Below, one piece after another: positions 25,347 to 34,591 of a stretch of DNA of 64,000 bases. The stretch is from positions 73,995 through 137,994 of the forward strand of contig DDWT01000021.1 in assembly GCA_002347365.1 (NCBI GenBank), read 5' to 3'. Numbering within the stretch: the stretch's first letter is position 1; each line of letters starts with the position of its first letter. The notes under the pieces were generated by a model. That model was not told the origin of the DNA and made no database searches. It worked only from the letters and a program-made list of their open reading frames with translations. Made by a program: the position numbers and the translations under genes. Origin of the DNA: Actinobacteria bacterium UBA2279 (GTDB lineage: Bacteria; Actinomycetota; Coriobacteriia; Anaerosomatales; Anaerosomataceae).

Positions 25347-26109
25347 ACACACCCTCCTCTCCAAGGTAAGCCTCTATCACGGCCCGGTCCTTCTGGATCA
25401 GAAGCGGGGGGCCTTCCGCGATCTTCCGACCCCGGTCGAGCACGACGATCTCCTCGGAGACCTCCATCACAAGCCCCATGTCGTGTTCGACGACCACGAT
25501 CGTCACGCCCTCGTCGCGGATCCGATACAGCGTCTTTGCCAGGGACTGCGTCTCCGGTCCGTTCAGACCGGCGGCCGGTTCGTCCAACAGCAGCAGACGG
25601 GGTTCAGCAGCCAGCGCGCGAGCGATCTCGAGCAGGCGTCGCATCCCGTGCGGGATGTCAGCAGCCAGTGTGTCCGAATACATGTCCACACCGACCATTC
25701 TCAGAAGGTGGGCGGCTCGCTCACGGGCGCGACGCTCCTCCGCGCGTGTCCACGGCAGACTCAGGGCTCCGCCGAGAAAACCCGCACGGAGCCGTGTATG
25801 CATGCCCACAAGCACGTTCTCGACCGCAGTGAGCTCCTCGAACAGTTGCGTGTTCTGGAACGTGCGTGAGATACCCGCGCACACCACACGGTGCGGTCGC
25901 ATACCGGCGAGATTCCGGCCGGCGAACGCCACCGAGCCTGAATCAGGCCGATCGAACGCGGTCAGCAGGTTGAAGAGTGTGCTCTTCCCCGCCCCATTCG
26001 GACCGATGACGGCTTTGATGGTGCCTTCGTGGACTTCGAAGCTCACGGCATCGACAGCGGTAAGACCGCCGAAGCGCTTGCTGAGATCGCGAACGGCGAG
26101 AAGACTCAT
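25339..26109 (-). CDS. livG: Branched-chain amino acid ABC transporter ATPase LivG
   Basis: Second ATPase of the Liv importer, 256 residues. It shows Walker A GPNGAGKST, a LivG-type signature region DIPHGMRRLLEIARALA, which in relatives reads NLPYGDQRRLEIARAL, and Walker B LLLLDEPAAGLN. ATG 26109 overlaps the livM stop by 4 nt. The upstream in-frame extension to 26853 lies wholly inside livM and is not coding. Confidence 0.95.
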   Translation of the reverse strand: MSLLAVRDLSKRFGGLTAVDAVSFEVHEGTIKAVIGPNGAGKSTLFNLLTAFDRPDSGSVAFAGRNLAGMRPHRVVCAGISRTFQNTQLFEELTAVENVLVGMHTRLRAGFLGGALSLPWTRAEERRARERAAHLLRMVGVDMYSDTLAADIPHGMRRLLEIARALAAEPRLLLLDEPAAGLNGPETQSLAKTLYRIRDEGVTIVVVEHDMGLVMEVSEEIVVLDRGRKIAEGPPLLIQKDRAVIEAYLGEEGVYV

Positions 26110-27110
26110 ACCGCCTCGCCCTCCCCTATCCTGACCCGCTTGCGGCGGCGTGACAGCGCAGCGAAGCCACCCGGAGCAAAGATGACTGTCAGGATCATCA
26201 CGAGACCCGAGATGTCGACTTCCCAGTCCTGGATGACTGCGGCAACATCCTTGCTGAGCCCGGGTATGAGGGCGTGCACATACTGGAGCAGCGTAAGAAC
26301 GACTGCAGCGAAGAACGGACCTACGAGCGACCCTGTCCCGCCAACCACAACCATGGCGACGAGCAGGATCGAGAACTCCAGAGAGAACTGCGTGGGAGAG
26401 ATGAACCCCACTGCATGCGCATACAGCGCACCTGCGAGTCCGGCCAATGCGGCAGACACGGCAAACACCTGCACCTTGAGACGCGTTGTGTCCACGCCTG
26501 CAGCCAGCGCTCCAAGCTCCGAACCGTGCAAGGCGCGCATGGCGCGGCCGGGGCGCGTGCGGACCAGGTTGGCGGCTCCGAGCAGCGCCAATGCGGCCAC
26601 GCCCCACACCAGCAGATAGATGCCCGCTGGAGTGTCGATCACAAAGGACCCGATGCTGGGAAACGGGATGCCGGACAGCCCGTCGTTGCCGCCCGTGATG
26701 GAACGCAACTCCACGAACAGGACACTCATTATCTCGTTGAACCCGAGCGTAGCCATGGCAAGATAGTGGCCTTTGAGCCGCAGGCTCGGCAGGGCGAGCA
26801 ATAGACCACCGATCGCAGCGATGGCTGTTCCGGCCAACACTGCGATGAGCCACGGAGTCTCGGTCGCTGTCGTGAGGAACGCGGACGTGTACGCTCCCAG
26901 ACCGAAGAACGCGGCATGTCCCAGTGATATCTGCCCGGCGTACCCGAACAACAGCGCCAGTCCTGCGACGACGATCGCATTCAGACCCACGAACGTGAGC
27001 ACCTTGAGCAAGTAGCGGTCATCGGTCACGAAGGGGACAGCTGCGAGCCCTACTGCTGCGATTGCGAGAAGCCCCATGCCCAGTGAGCGACGCGTGATCC
27101 GCATCCTCAC
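26106..27110 (-). CDS. livM: Branched-chain amino acid ABC transporter permease LivM
   Basis: Inner-membrane permease of 334 residues with about nine helices. The hallmark GYAGQISLGHAAFFGLGAY appears near residue 60, with the later LRLKGHYLAMATLGF and the GGTGSLVGPFFAAVVLTLLQ EAA-type loop that contacts the ATPase. GTG 27110 overlaps the livH stop by 4 nt (GTGA); ATG 27104 is an alternative. It forms a heterodimer with LivH. Confidence 0.95.
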   Translation of the reverse strand: MRMRITRRSLGMGLLAIAAVGLAAVPFVTDDRYLLKVLTFVGLNAIVVAGLALLFGYAGQISLGHAAFFGLGAYTSAFLTTATETPWLIAVLAGTAIAAIGGLLLALPSLRLKGHYLAMATLGFNEIMSVLFVELRSITGGNDGLSGIPFPSIGSFVIDTPAGIYLLVWGVAALALLGAANLVRTRPGRAMRALHGSELGALAAGVDTTRLKVQVFAVSAALAGLAGALYAHAVGFISPTQFSLEFSILLVAMVVVGGTGSLVGPFFAAVVLTLLQYVHALIPGLSKDVAAVIQDWEVDISGLVMILTVIFAPGGFAALSRRRKRVRIGEGEAV

Positions 27111-27985
27111 ACCTTCTCCCGGGTGGCACGACCCAAGATGCCTTCCGGTTTCACGAACAACACCAGCAGGAGCAGCACCAGTGCAACCACATCTTTGTAC
27201 GTGCTGGAGATGAATGCGACCGACATGCTCTCAACCAGTCCGAGCATCAACCCGCCCACAACCGCCGAGATCGGACTTCCAAGGCCACCCAAGATCGCAG
27301 CTGCAAAGCCCTTGACGCCGATGCGTGCACCGACGTCGAACGATGTCTGGGTCAGTGGCGCTACGACGACGCCTGCAAGAGCTCCCAGAGCTGCCGCTAT
27401 GCCGAAACTGATCATCACGATGCGTGCGGTGTCGATGCCCATGAGCCTGGACGCTTCATGACTTAGAGAGCACGCGCGCATCGATCGGCCGAACTTCGTC
27501 TTCGAGTAGAGCCAAGTGAGCCCCACCACGGCCACAAGGGTGAGCCCCCACACCCACAGAGCCTGTCGCTCGATCGCCGCACCGGCGACCACGATCGATG
27601 GTCCCTCGCTGAACGCCGGAAGTGAGAGTTCGCTGCCGCCGAACAGGTGTCGCGACAGCGACTTGAGCACCATCGAACCGCCGATGGTGATGATGATGAG
27701 CACGAGCGGACCGGAGTCCCTTCTTGGCCGCAGCGCAAGTCGCTCGAAAGCGATGCCGATGCCCGCGGTGGCTAAGACTCCCGCGACGACGGCAGCCGGA
27801 AGCGGCAACCCGAGACGCATGAAGAACACTGCAAGCATCCCGCCGAGCATGAAGAACTCACCCTGCGCGAAGTTGATGATCCCCGTCGAGCCGAACACGA
27901 GCGTGAACCCGAGAGCGACCAGCGCGTAGATCGACCCGTTCTTCAGGCCGGCTATGGCGAACTGCAGGAGCTCTGCGCTATCCAC
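27107..27985 (-). CDS. livH: Branched-chain amino acid ABC transporter permease LivH
   Basis: Inner-membrane permease of 292 residues. It begins with the typical AGLKNGSIYALVALGFTLVF and INFAQGEFFMLGGM, and ends with the coupling loop AAILGGLGSPISAVVGGLMLG. GTG 27985 lies 3 nt after the livK stop, so the five transport genes are packed without spacing, as expected for one transcript. Confidence 0.95.
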   Translation of the reverse strand: MDSAELLQFAIAGLKNGSIYALVALGFTLVFGSTGIINFAQGEFFMLGGMLAVFFMRLGLPLPAAVVAGVLATAGIGIAFERLALRPRRDSGPLVLIIITIGGSMVLKSLSRHLFGGSELSLPAFSEGPSIVVAGAAIERQALWVWGLTLVAVVGLTWLYSKTKFGRSMRACSLSHEASRLMGIDTARIVMISFGIAAALGALAGVVVAPLTQTSFDVGARIGVKGFAAAILGGLGSPISAVVGGLMLGLVESMSVAFISSTYKDVVALVLLLLVLFVKPEGILGRATREKV

Positions 27986-27988
27986 GGC

Positions 27989-29170
27989 TCACTCGTCCAG
28001 CACCCACATGCCACTCTCGACGCGGTACATCACGATGTCGTCCTCGGTCAGTCCGTTATGGTCGGCCGCACTGTACGTGAACGTCCCCCCGACGCCGATC
28101 AGGCCGCTGGTGCCCTCGACGGCATCCCGCAGTGATTGCGGCGTAACGTCACCATCAACACGCCCGAGGGCGTCCACCACGATGATGAACGCATCGTACG
28201 CATGTCCTGCGAAGATATCGGGTGCTTGTGAGTACCGCTCGGTGTAGCGCTCGATGAAGCTCGTGGCGACCCGATACTCCTCGGTGTCCTCGCCGTAGGC
28301 CTCGGGGCGCAGGATCTTACCTGCGGCGAATATGAATCCTTCCGCCGAAGCTCCCGCCCCATCGATGAACTCGATACGGCCGTTGCCGGGACTGCCGGCG
28401 AGCGGCACCGCGAAGCCGAGCTGCTCCATATTCTTGGCGACGATCGTGGCTTCTCGGCCGGCATTCCACATCAGCACCGCATCCGGTGATGCTCCCCGGA
28501 TCTTGGTCAGTTGAGCTGTCATGTCTGTGTCGCCGGGATTGAAGGTCTCGTCAGCCACGATCTCGACGCCCGCAGCATCCGCGGAGGCTAAGACGACTTC
28601 CCGACCGTCGGCGCCGTACCCGCCGGTATCACTGATCAGCCCGACACGCTTGACGCCTTTGGCAGCAAGCGCTTTGAGGGTGAAGGGCACCACGACACGA
28701 TTCGGCCACGGCGTCTGAAACACGAGCGGGTCGAAGTCCGCAGTGATGACCGAACCGCCCGCCATGGACACCTGCGGAACGCCCGCACGGTCGATGTCGG
28801 TGCGCATGGCCATCGATTGACCGGTCCCGGTGGCGCCGATGATGGCAATGACATCATCCCGCTCGATAAGGCTCGTGACCGCCGCCGCGGCCTTCGCGGC
28901 GTCCGTCGCATCGTCCTCGAAGATGAGCTCTACCGGATGACCATCGATTCCGCCTTCAGCGTTGAGACGCTCTGCTTCAAGCTCGATAGCCTGCTTCTCC
29001 GGAACACCCAGCCCCGAGTATGTACCGGTGAGCGAGACGACGACACCGATCCGATATGGCTCTGCCTCGGTCGTGCTGTCCGTCGCGCTACCGTCACCGC
29101 AGCCACCGGTCGCCAGAAGCGCGACCAATAGTGCCGAAGACAGTACTATCGCGAGTGCCTTCCTCGCCAT
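27989..29170 (-). CDS. livK: Liv-type substrate-binding lipoprotein (copy 1)
   Basis: Periplasmic-binding-protein-like type I receptor (393 residues) delivering substrate to LivHMGF. An N-terminal signal (MARKALAIVLSSALLVALLA) ends in TGGC, a somewhat weak lipobox. The mature part holds IGVVVSLTGTYSGLG and IGATGTGQSM, conserved among LivK proteins. ATG 29170 with GGAGGGCACC directly upstream is clearly the start; the longer frame has no signal peptide at its N terminus. It is a close tandem paralogue of the next upstream gene and abuts livH. Confidence 0.93.
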   Translation of the reverse strand: MARKALAIVLSSALLVALLATGGCGDGSATDSTTEAEPYRIGVVVSLTGTYSGLGVPEKQAIELEAERLNAEGGIDGHPVELIFEDDATDAAKAAAAVTSLIERDDVIAIIGATGTGQSMAMRTDIDRAGVPQVSMAGGSVITADFDPLVFQTPWPNRVVVPFTLKALAAKGVKRVGLISDTGGYGADGREVVLASADAAGVEIVADETFNPGDTDMTAQLTKIRGASPDAVLMWNAGREATIVAKNMEQLGFAVPLAGSPGNGRIEFIDGAGASAEGFIFAAGKILRPEAYGEDTEEYRVATSFIERYTERYSQAPDIFAGHAYDAFIIVVDALGRVDGDVTPQSLRDAVEGTSGLIGVGGTFTYSAADHNGLTEDDIVMYRVESGMWVLDE

Positions 29171-29212
29171 GGTGCCCTCCGCCTCCCCTGTTTCTCCACT
29201 ACCGTGCATCGC

Positions 29213-30418
29213 CTAGGGCGTCTCGACGACCCAACCGCCGTTCTCGACGCGATACATCACAAGGTCGTCGTCGGACATACCATTGTGGTCTGTCGCAGAG
29301 AAGGAGAACACGCCGCCGATACCGACAAAGCCGTCGGTGCGCTCGATCTCATCACGCAGATCGATCGAGTCGAATCCCTCAGGGAGACGCTGCATCGCTT
29401 CGACGATCAGGTGCAGCGCATCGTATGCATGTCCCGCGAACGTGTCCGGGGCCTTGCCATAGCGTTCCGTGTAGCGCTCGATGAACTCCGTTGCGACCTG
29501 GTAGCTCTCCGTATCGGTCCCATATGACTCCGGAGACAAGATCTTGCCAGCAGCGAACCGGAACCCCTCGGCCGCGTCACCGGCACCGTCGATGAACTCC
29601 TTGCGCGCATTTCCGTGACTTCCGTAGAGCCGCTGGGTCATTCCCAGCTGCTGCATGTTCTTTGCAACGATCGCGGCCTCTTTGCCCGCATTCCACAGCA
29701 CGATCGCCTCAGCATCTGAGCCTTTGATCTTGGTCAGCTGTGCGGTCATGTCTGTGTCACCCGGGTTGAACGTGTCTTCTGCAACGACCATGATGCCGTA
29801 CTCTGCGACGTGGTCCGTCACGACCGCGGCGCCATCGGTGCCGAAACCGCCGGTGTCATAGAGCAGCGCTATCTTGGTGATGCCCTCGTCTTGCAGCCTG
29901 TTCAAAGTGAACGGCACGACCAGACTGTTCGACCACGGCGTCTGGAACACGAGGGCGTCGAACTGCGAAGTGATCACCGTACCCCCTGCTACCGAGACCT
30001 GCGGGATGCCCGCGCGGTCGATATCTCCACGCATCCCCATCGTCTGCCCCGTGCCGGTCGCGCCGATGATGGCCACAACGTCGACCTGCTCGATCAGCCG
30101 CACGGTAGCCGCCTGGGCCTTCGCTGGATCGGTCGCGTCGTCCTCGATGACGACTTCAACCTGATGTCCGTTGACCCCGCCTGCTGCGTTGATCCGCTCG
30201 AGCTCCATGACGATCGTGTTCTTCTCCGGCTCACCCAGACCTGCATACGTGCCGCTGAGCGAAAGCACGGCCCCTATGACATACGGGTCTTTGACCGCTT
30301 CTGCATCGCCGCCGCCACTGTCGGTGACATCCTCTCGCGAGCAACCCACGAGCGACGCCACGACGAGCGTGAGGGCGACAACCATTGACAGCATCCGCTG
30401 CCATCTCATGCCTGTCAT
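29213..30418 (-). CDS. livK: Liv-type substrate-binding lipoprotein (copy 2)
   Basis: Second receptor (about 401 residues) with a membrane signal (MLSMVVALTLVVASLVGC) ending in a good lipobox LVGC. It matches copy 1 along its length, including LSLSGTYAGLGEPEKN and IGATGTGQTM, so the pair arose by tandem duplication and one permease pair probably serves both. The start is uncertain: ATG 30418 is chosen for its position before the signal, with ATG 30409 and 30427 also possible. A 72-nt gap separates it from the ACT gene. Confidence 0.9.
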   Translation of the reverse strand: MTGMRWQRMLSMVVALTLVVASLVGCSREDVTDSGGGDAEAVKDPYVIGAVLSLSGTYAGLGEPEKNTIVMELERINAAGGVNGHQVEVVIEDDATDPAKAQAATVRLIEQVDVVAIIGATGTGQTMGMRGDIDRAGIPQVSVAGGTVITSQFDALVFQTPWSNSLVVPFTLNRLQDEGITKIALLYDTGGFGTDGAAVVTDHVAEYGIMVVAEDTFNPGDTDMTAQLTKIKGSDAEAIVLWNAGKEAAIVAKNMQQLGMTQRLYGSHGNARKEFIDGAGDAAEGFRFAAGKILSPESYGTDTESYQVATEFIERYTERYGKAPDTFAGHAYDALHLIVEAMQRLPEGFDSIDLRDEIERTDGFVGIGGVFSFSATDHNGMSDDDLVMYRVENGGWVVETP

Positions 30419-30490
30419 CGCTTCCATCCTCTCCACACAGTCGTTGCGCGCCCGCCACCCGACCCCCAGAGCACGGGAGACGTGACGCTT

Positions 30491-30922
30491 CTACAGGTGT
30501 ACCGCTGCTATCTCATCCTGTGAGACGAGACGCACCGGTCGATCCGAGAGCAAGTGCACCGCTCGCTCGACATCCGCCACGTTTATCACGACGTATGTCG
30601 CAATGAGCGAATACACGTACTCTATGTTCACGCCCGCATCAGCGACGATTCTCAACACCCCTGCCAGCCCACCGGGCTTGTCAGGCAAGTCGATGCAGAT
30701 CACGTCGTTCTCGCGAACAGTGAAACCCGCTGCTTTGAGCACCTCTTTCGCCTCGGCCACCTTGTCGACCACCAGACGCAGGATGCCGTACTCGGCAGTG
30801 TCGGACACCGAGAACCCGCGGATGTTGATGCCCGCCTCGCCGAGAAGACCGGTTATCTCGCTCACCCGGCCGCTCTTGTTCTCGATGAACACCGAAAGCT
30901 GGCTGACCTTCTTGTCGCTCAT
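30491..30922 (-). CDS. Tandem ACT-domain protein (copy 1, ior-linked)
   Basis: A 143-residue protein made of two ACT domains (about 6-72 and 76-138: QLSVFIENKSGRVSEITGLL and ICIDLPDKPGGLAGVLRIVA). ACT domains bind amino acids and usually control enzymes or transcription. Here there is no catalytic or DNA-binding part, so it is likely a stand-alone amino-acid sensor, perhaps for IorAB or the ligase. ATG 30922 overlaps the iorB stop as ATGA, which argues for translational coupling. A related protein accompanies the second paaK. Confidence 0.9.
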   Translation of the reverse strand: MSDKKVSQLSVFIENKSGRVSEITGLLGEAGINIRGFSVSDTAEYGILRLVVDKVAEAKEVLKAAGFTVRENDVICIDLPDKPGGLAGVLRIVADAGVNIEYVYSLIATYVVINVADVERAVHLLSDRPVRLVSQDEIAAVHL

Positions 30923-31512
30923 ACGGCGCACGCTCCTCCTTCACACGCACTTCGTCCGAGCTCGAACGCCCGCAGGTTCGCGTCGATGGTCTTTGCCGGC
31001 ACTCGCGCAGCGATCACCTCGCGCCATGCGTCCGCATCGAACGCAAGGCCTACCGATGCAGCTCCCATCAGTACGATGTTCGCCGAGCGAGGACTCCCGG
31101 CCTCGCACGCAAGCTCCTCTGCGTCGAGGAAGATCGCGCGCTCGTAATCCAGAGCGGCAATGATGCCATCGGGCTGCGGAAGTGTCCCAATCAATACGGG
31201 CAGTGGTTGGATCGTCCGTGTGTTCACAACGAGGCGACCTTCGGGCTTCACAAACGGCAGCTTGCGGGCGGCCTCGATGAGCTCGAAAGCGATCAGATGA
31301 TCGACGGTTCCGGGGTCTACCACCGGCGAGAAGACCTTGCTGCCGAAGCGGACCACCGTGTCCACCGAGCCGCCTCGCTGCGCCATCCCGTGTACCTCGG
31401 AGAGTTTGACGTCGTACCCGGCAGCAACGGCCACTTTGGCCAGAACGTCGCCGGCAAGTATCGTCCCTTGCCCGCCCACACCTGCCAGAAGGACCGTTGT
31501 CACGTCGCTCAT
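30919..31512 (-). CDS. iorB: Indolepyruvate:ferredoxin oxidoreductase, beta subunit
   Basis: Gamma/beta-type subunit (197 residues) of the enzyme that oxidatively decarboxylates aryl pyruvates (indolepyruvate, phenylpyruvate) to aryl-acetyl-CoA with reduction of ferredoxin. It begins with VLLAGVGGQGTILAGDVLAK, the family hallmark, and holds HGMAQRGGSVDTVVRFG. It overlaps iorA and the ACT gene by 4 nt each, so all three are expected to be made together. Confidence 0.95.
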   Translation of the reverse strand: MSDVTTVLLAGVGGQGTILAGDVLAKVAVAAGYDVKLSEVHGMAQRGGSVDTVVRFGSKVFSPVVDPGTVDHLIAFELIEAARKLPFVKPEGRLVVNTRTIQPLPVLIGTLPQPDGIIAALDYERAIFLDAEELACEAGSPRSANIVLMGAASVGLAFDADAWREVIAARVPAKTIDANLRAFELGRSACEGGACAV

Positions 31513-33266
31513 GACCGCTCCCTCCCGATGTCACAGGCTGCCCCGCTCGGCACGATCGCATCAGCTTTGCAGACTCGGACACACTGCTCGCACCCGACAC
31601 AGAGCGTCGCATCGATGACGGCACGCGCGGTCTCAGGATCTTTCGCAATAGCGGGACACCCGAGCTTGATGCATCTCCCGCACTTGGTGCACAGTTCCTC
31701 GTCGACGGCGAAAGGATCCGCCTTCTCGCGCACCAACAGGGCGCACGGAGCTTTCGCGATGATCAAGCTCACGTGGTCCGCGGACGTCTCCTCTTTGAGG
31801 ACCTGGAGGACTTCGGCCGGGTCGTGGGGGTTGACCATGCGAACAGATCGGGCACCGACAGCCGTAGCAAGCGCCTCGAGGTCGAGCGCCGGAGCCGGAT
31901 CACCCGAGAGTGTGATACCTGATACCGGGTTGCCCTGATGCCCGGTCATCGCAGTCGTGCGGTTGTCCAGAACCATCACCGTACCGGCGCCCCCGTTGTA
32001 GACCATGTGCAGTAGCCCGGTGATGCCGCTGTGCGCAAAGGTGGAGTCACCGATCACGGCGACGATGGGCCGGTCGGTCGACTTCACAAGACCCATACCG
32101 TGCGCCATGCCGATACTGGCGCCCATGCACACACAGCTATCCATGGCCTGCAGAGGAGGAAGGGCGCCCAGGGTGTAGCAGCCGATGTCTCCCGTCACGA
32201 CCGCTTTGAGTTTGCCCAGCGCGTAGAACACTCCACGGTGCGGGCAACCCGGGCACATGAGCGGCGGGCGCGGAGGAAGGTCGCGGATGGGCTCGCGCTT
32301 CTCCAAAGGCACTGTCCCGAATGCCGCGCTGATCAACCCCGGCGAATACTCCCCTATTCGAGGAAGGCCGGTCTCCACCACTTTCACGCCGAGGGCCTTG
32401 ACCCTCAACGTCAAGTACGGGTCGAGTTCTTCAATCACCGCGATCCGCTCAACCTTCGAGCTGAAGTCGAGAACGAGGCCCTCCGGGAACGGGGACGTCA
32501 TACCGAGCTTGAGGATCGAGGCCTCAGGAAGGGCCTCGCGAACGTATTGGTAGACGATGCCGGATGTGATGACTCCCAGACCGGTGTCGCGCAGTTCCAT
32601 GCGGTTCTCATCGCATGACTCGACACACGATGCCAGCGAATCGAGACGTGAGGCGAGACTCACGCGACGCATGCGCGCGTTGGCCGGAATCATGACGAAT
32701 CGTGAGGCGTCCTTCTCGTACGACCCGGGTGCATGCTCGGCACGCTCGCCGGTCTGCACGAGACTCTTCGAGTGCGAGACCCGGGTGGTCGTACGAACGA
32801 TCACGGGAACGTCGTACTGCTCGGAGATCTCGAACGCACGCTTGACGTACGCGAGCGCCTCCGAGCTGTCGGAAGGCTCCAGCACCGGAACCTTCGCTGC
32901 GGCCGCGTAGTTACGCGTATCCTGCTCGTTCTGAGACGAGTGCATGGAGGGGTCATCGGCGACAAGGTAGACCAGCCCGCCACCTACCCCGACATATGCC
33001 TGCGTGAAGAGTGGATCGGCGGCGACGTTGAGCCCAACGTGCTTCATTGTGACCAGAACCCGGGCGCCCGCCATACTCACACCGGCAGCGACCTCTGCGG
33101 CGACCTTCTCATTCGGAGCCCACTCGCAGTGCACGTCGTCGTAGCGCACGAGGTTCTCAAGCACCTCTGTGGACGGAGTCCCGGGATACCCCACACCGAT
33201 CGCGACACCGGCTTCCCAGGCGCCGCGCGCAACGGCCTCGTTGCCTGACATCAGGATGAGCGACAA
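31509..33266 (-). CDS. iorA: Indolepyruvate:ferredoxin oxidoreductase, alpha subunit
   Basis: Large TPP- and iron-sulfur-containing subunit (585 residues). Visible parts are the N-terminal pyrimidine domain (SGNEAVARGAWEAGVAIGVG, YPGTPSTEV), the TPP-binding region (GDIGCYTLGALPPL ... VIGDSTFAHSGITGL) and a C-terminal ferredoxin domain with two 4Fe-4S motifs (CTKCGRC and CVGCEQC). TTG 33266 is chosen because GGGAGGTG (33271-33278) is well spaced and relatives start just before GNEA. ATG 33251 is the alternative. It heads the minus-strand operon behind an extended -10 promoter. Confidence 0.95.
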   Translation of the reverse strand: MSLILMSGNEAVARGAWEAGVAIGVGYPGTPSTEVLENLVRYDDVHCEWAPNEKVAAEVAAGVSMAGARVLVTMKHVGLNVAADPLFTQAYVGVGGGLVYLVADDPSMHSSQNEQDTRNYAAAAKVPVLEPSDSSEALAYVKRAFEISEQYDVPVIVRTTTRVSHSKSLVQTGERAEHAPGSYEKDASRFVMIPANARMRRVSLASRLDSLASCVESCDENRMELRDTGLGVITSGIVYQYVREALPEASILKLGMTSPFPEGLVLDFSSKVERIAVIEELDPYLTLRVKALGVKVVETGLPRIGEYSPGLISAAFGTVPLEKREPIRDLPPRPPLMCPGCPHRGVFYALGKLKAVVTGDIGCYTLGALPPLQAMDSCVCMGASIGMAHGMGLVKSTDRPIVAVIGDSTFAHSGITGLLHMVYNGGAGTVMVLDNRTTAMTGHQGNPVSGITLSGDPAPALDLEALATAVGARSVRMVNPHDPAEVLQVLKEETSADHVSLIIAKAPCALLVREKADPFAVDEELCTKCGRCIKLGCPAIAKDPETARAVIDATLCVGCEQCVRVCKADAIVPSGAACDIGRERS

Positions 33267-33296
33267 ACGGCACCTCCCGAGCGCGTTGGATATGTG

Positions 33297-33312
33297 CCGC
33301 AGCGTGCTGCGG
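33297..33312 (-). other. Hairpin at the 5' end of the iorA transcript
   Basis: CCGCAGC-GT-GCTGCGG, a perfect 7-bp stem just downstream of the predicted iorA promoter on the minus strand. It could stabilise the mRNA or end read-through from the NlpC gene upstream. Confidence 0.45.
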
Positions 33313-33321
33313 ATTCTGCGA

Positions 33322-33330
33322 ATCATATCA
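33322..33330 (-). promoter_or_regulatory. Predicted extended -10 promoter for the iorA operon
   Basis: On the minus strand the sequence reads TGATATGAT, an extended -10 (TGn + TATGAT, 5/6). No good -35 is seen, which extended -10 promoters do not need. Transcription would start near 33315. Confidence 0.5.
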
Positions 33331-33389
33331 CAGAGGCGCATGCGTTCGGATGGTTCAGAGGGGTTCTGCGAGGGCAGACGGGCGAGCGC

Positions 33390-34505
33390 CTAGAAGCGAG
33401 ACGCGCCCACGTAATCGCTGCTGGTAGCGATGCGCTCGGTGAGAGAGGAGACCTTGACTACATCACCGGTCTGCGGAGCGTGAATGAAGTTGCCGCTGCC
33501 TACATAGATGCCCACATGATGCACCCGGGAAGGATCACCGTCTGTACCGAAGAACACGAGGTCGCCCGGGATCAGCAGATCGAGCCTGTTGGCGTCGATG
33601 TGCTTGCCGGACTTGTACTGGCTCGCGCTCGTTCTCGGCAGGGATATGCCGATCTTGCCGTACACGTACACGCACAGTCCCGAACAGTCGAACCCGGTCG
33701 GCGAGGCACCTCCCCAGGCATACGGGACGCCCAGGTACTTCATCGCAATAGCCACGACTTCGGGATGGCCCGAGCCCAGGCTCCCCGGGTCCGCCGCAGC
33801 GCGACCAGCCGGGCTGTTGGCGCTTTGCCGTGCAAGCTCAGCCGCTCGAGCCGCAGCAAGCTGGCGCTGCCGCTCTTTCTCCTCGGCGATAAGCTGCTTG
33901 ACCTCGGCATCCAGCGACGCGAGGTACTGCTCCTGCTTGCGGATGTCGGCCTCTATGGATCTCGCTCGCTGCTCAGCATCCTCATGCAACGCGACCTGCT
34001 CGGCCTCTCGGGTCTGAAGCGTCCGCTCCAGCGCTTCTACCTGGGCCTTGGCTTCCTTCACGCCGGCGACTATCTGCGCATCGTTTCGATTGATGCGGCT
34101 AAGAAGGTCAAGCCTGGTCATGAAATCGCCAAACGACGTCGTGCCGAGCAGGACTTCAAGCATGCCCGTGCCGCCGCCGCGGTAGATGTTGGTGGCGCGC
34201 TCGGCCAACTGTCGCTGGGAGTCATCGAGCTCGCGGCTTGCGATCTCGAGGTCGGCACGCGTATCACGGATCTGTGCGCGCGTCTGGTCGAGTGCTTCGG
34301 TTATCGCGTTGTACTCCTCGATGCGCACTTCCAGCTCACCGGCCATGCGATCGCGCTCGGCTTGCGCCGTCGCCGCCTCAGTCTTCTTGGCTTCGATCTG
34401 AGCGTTCGTGGGCGCGCCGAAAGCCGGCGCTGCCACCGTGAACGAGAGGGTAAGGGCGACCGCTATCGTCGCTCGAAAACCGCTTCTGAAAACGCTCTGC
34501 CGCAC
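33390..34505 (-). CDS. Secreted NlpC/P60 peptidoglycan endopeptidase with N-terminal coiled coil
   Basis: A 371-residue cell-wall hydrolase. A signal peptide (cleavage probably after AFG, about residue 30) precedes a long coiled coil (about 35-225) of the PcsB/CwlO/RipC kind, then an NlpC/P60 domain with catalytic Cys in FDCSGL, His in HHVGIYVG and a third polar residue in HAP. Such enzymes cut stem peptides and are often switched on at the division site by FtsEX through the coiled coil. GTG 34505 is the start. The divergent lipoprotein has a similar coiled coil. Confidence 0.92.
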   Translation of the reverse strand: MRQSVFRSGFRATIAVALTLSFTVAAPAFGAPTNAQIEAKKTEAATAQAERDRMAGELEVRIEEYNAITEALDQTRAQIRDTRADLEIASRELDDSQRQLAERATNIYRGGGTGMLEVLLGTTSFGDFMTRLDLLSRINRNDAQIVAGVKEAKAQVEALERTLQTREAEQVALHEDAEQRARSIEADIRKQEQYLASLDAEVKQLIAEEKERQRQLAAARAAELARQSANSPAGRAAADPGSLGSGHPEVVAIAMKYLGVPYAWGGASPTGFDCSGLCVYVYGKIGISLPRTSASQYKSGKHIDANRLDLLIPGDLVFFGTDGDPSRVHHVGIYVGSGNFIHAPQTGDVVKVSSLTERIATSSDYVGASRF

Positions 34506-34582
34506 GCGCTACCTCCAGCTACGTCTACTACTGCGTCAAGAGGCCGAGCCTACGCCGGACCTGAGGTGCGGTCACGCGGGTG

Positions 34583-34591
34583 ATTATACCA
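34583..34591 (-). promoter_or_regulatory. Predicted extended -10 promoter for the NlpC/P60 gene
   Basis: The minus strand reads TGGTATAAT: a perfect TATAAT (34583-34588) with a TGn extension. Transcription would begin near 34576, leaving a leader of about 70 nt. Confidence 0.65.

Noticed and set aside
25339..26853. 504-residue LivG with a 248-residue N-terminal extension
   Set aside because: The extension is the livM gene read in another frame; LivG starts at 26109 with family length.
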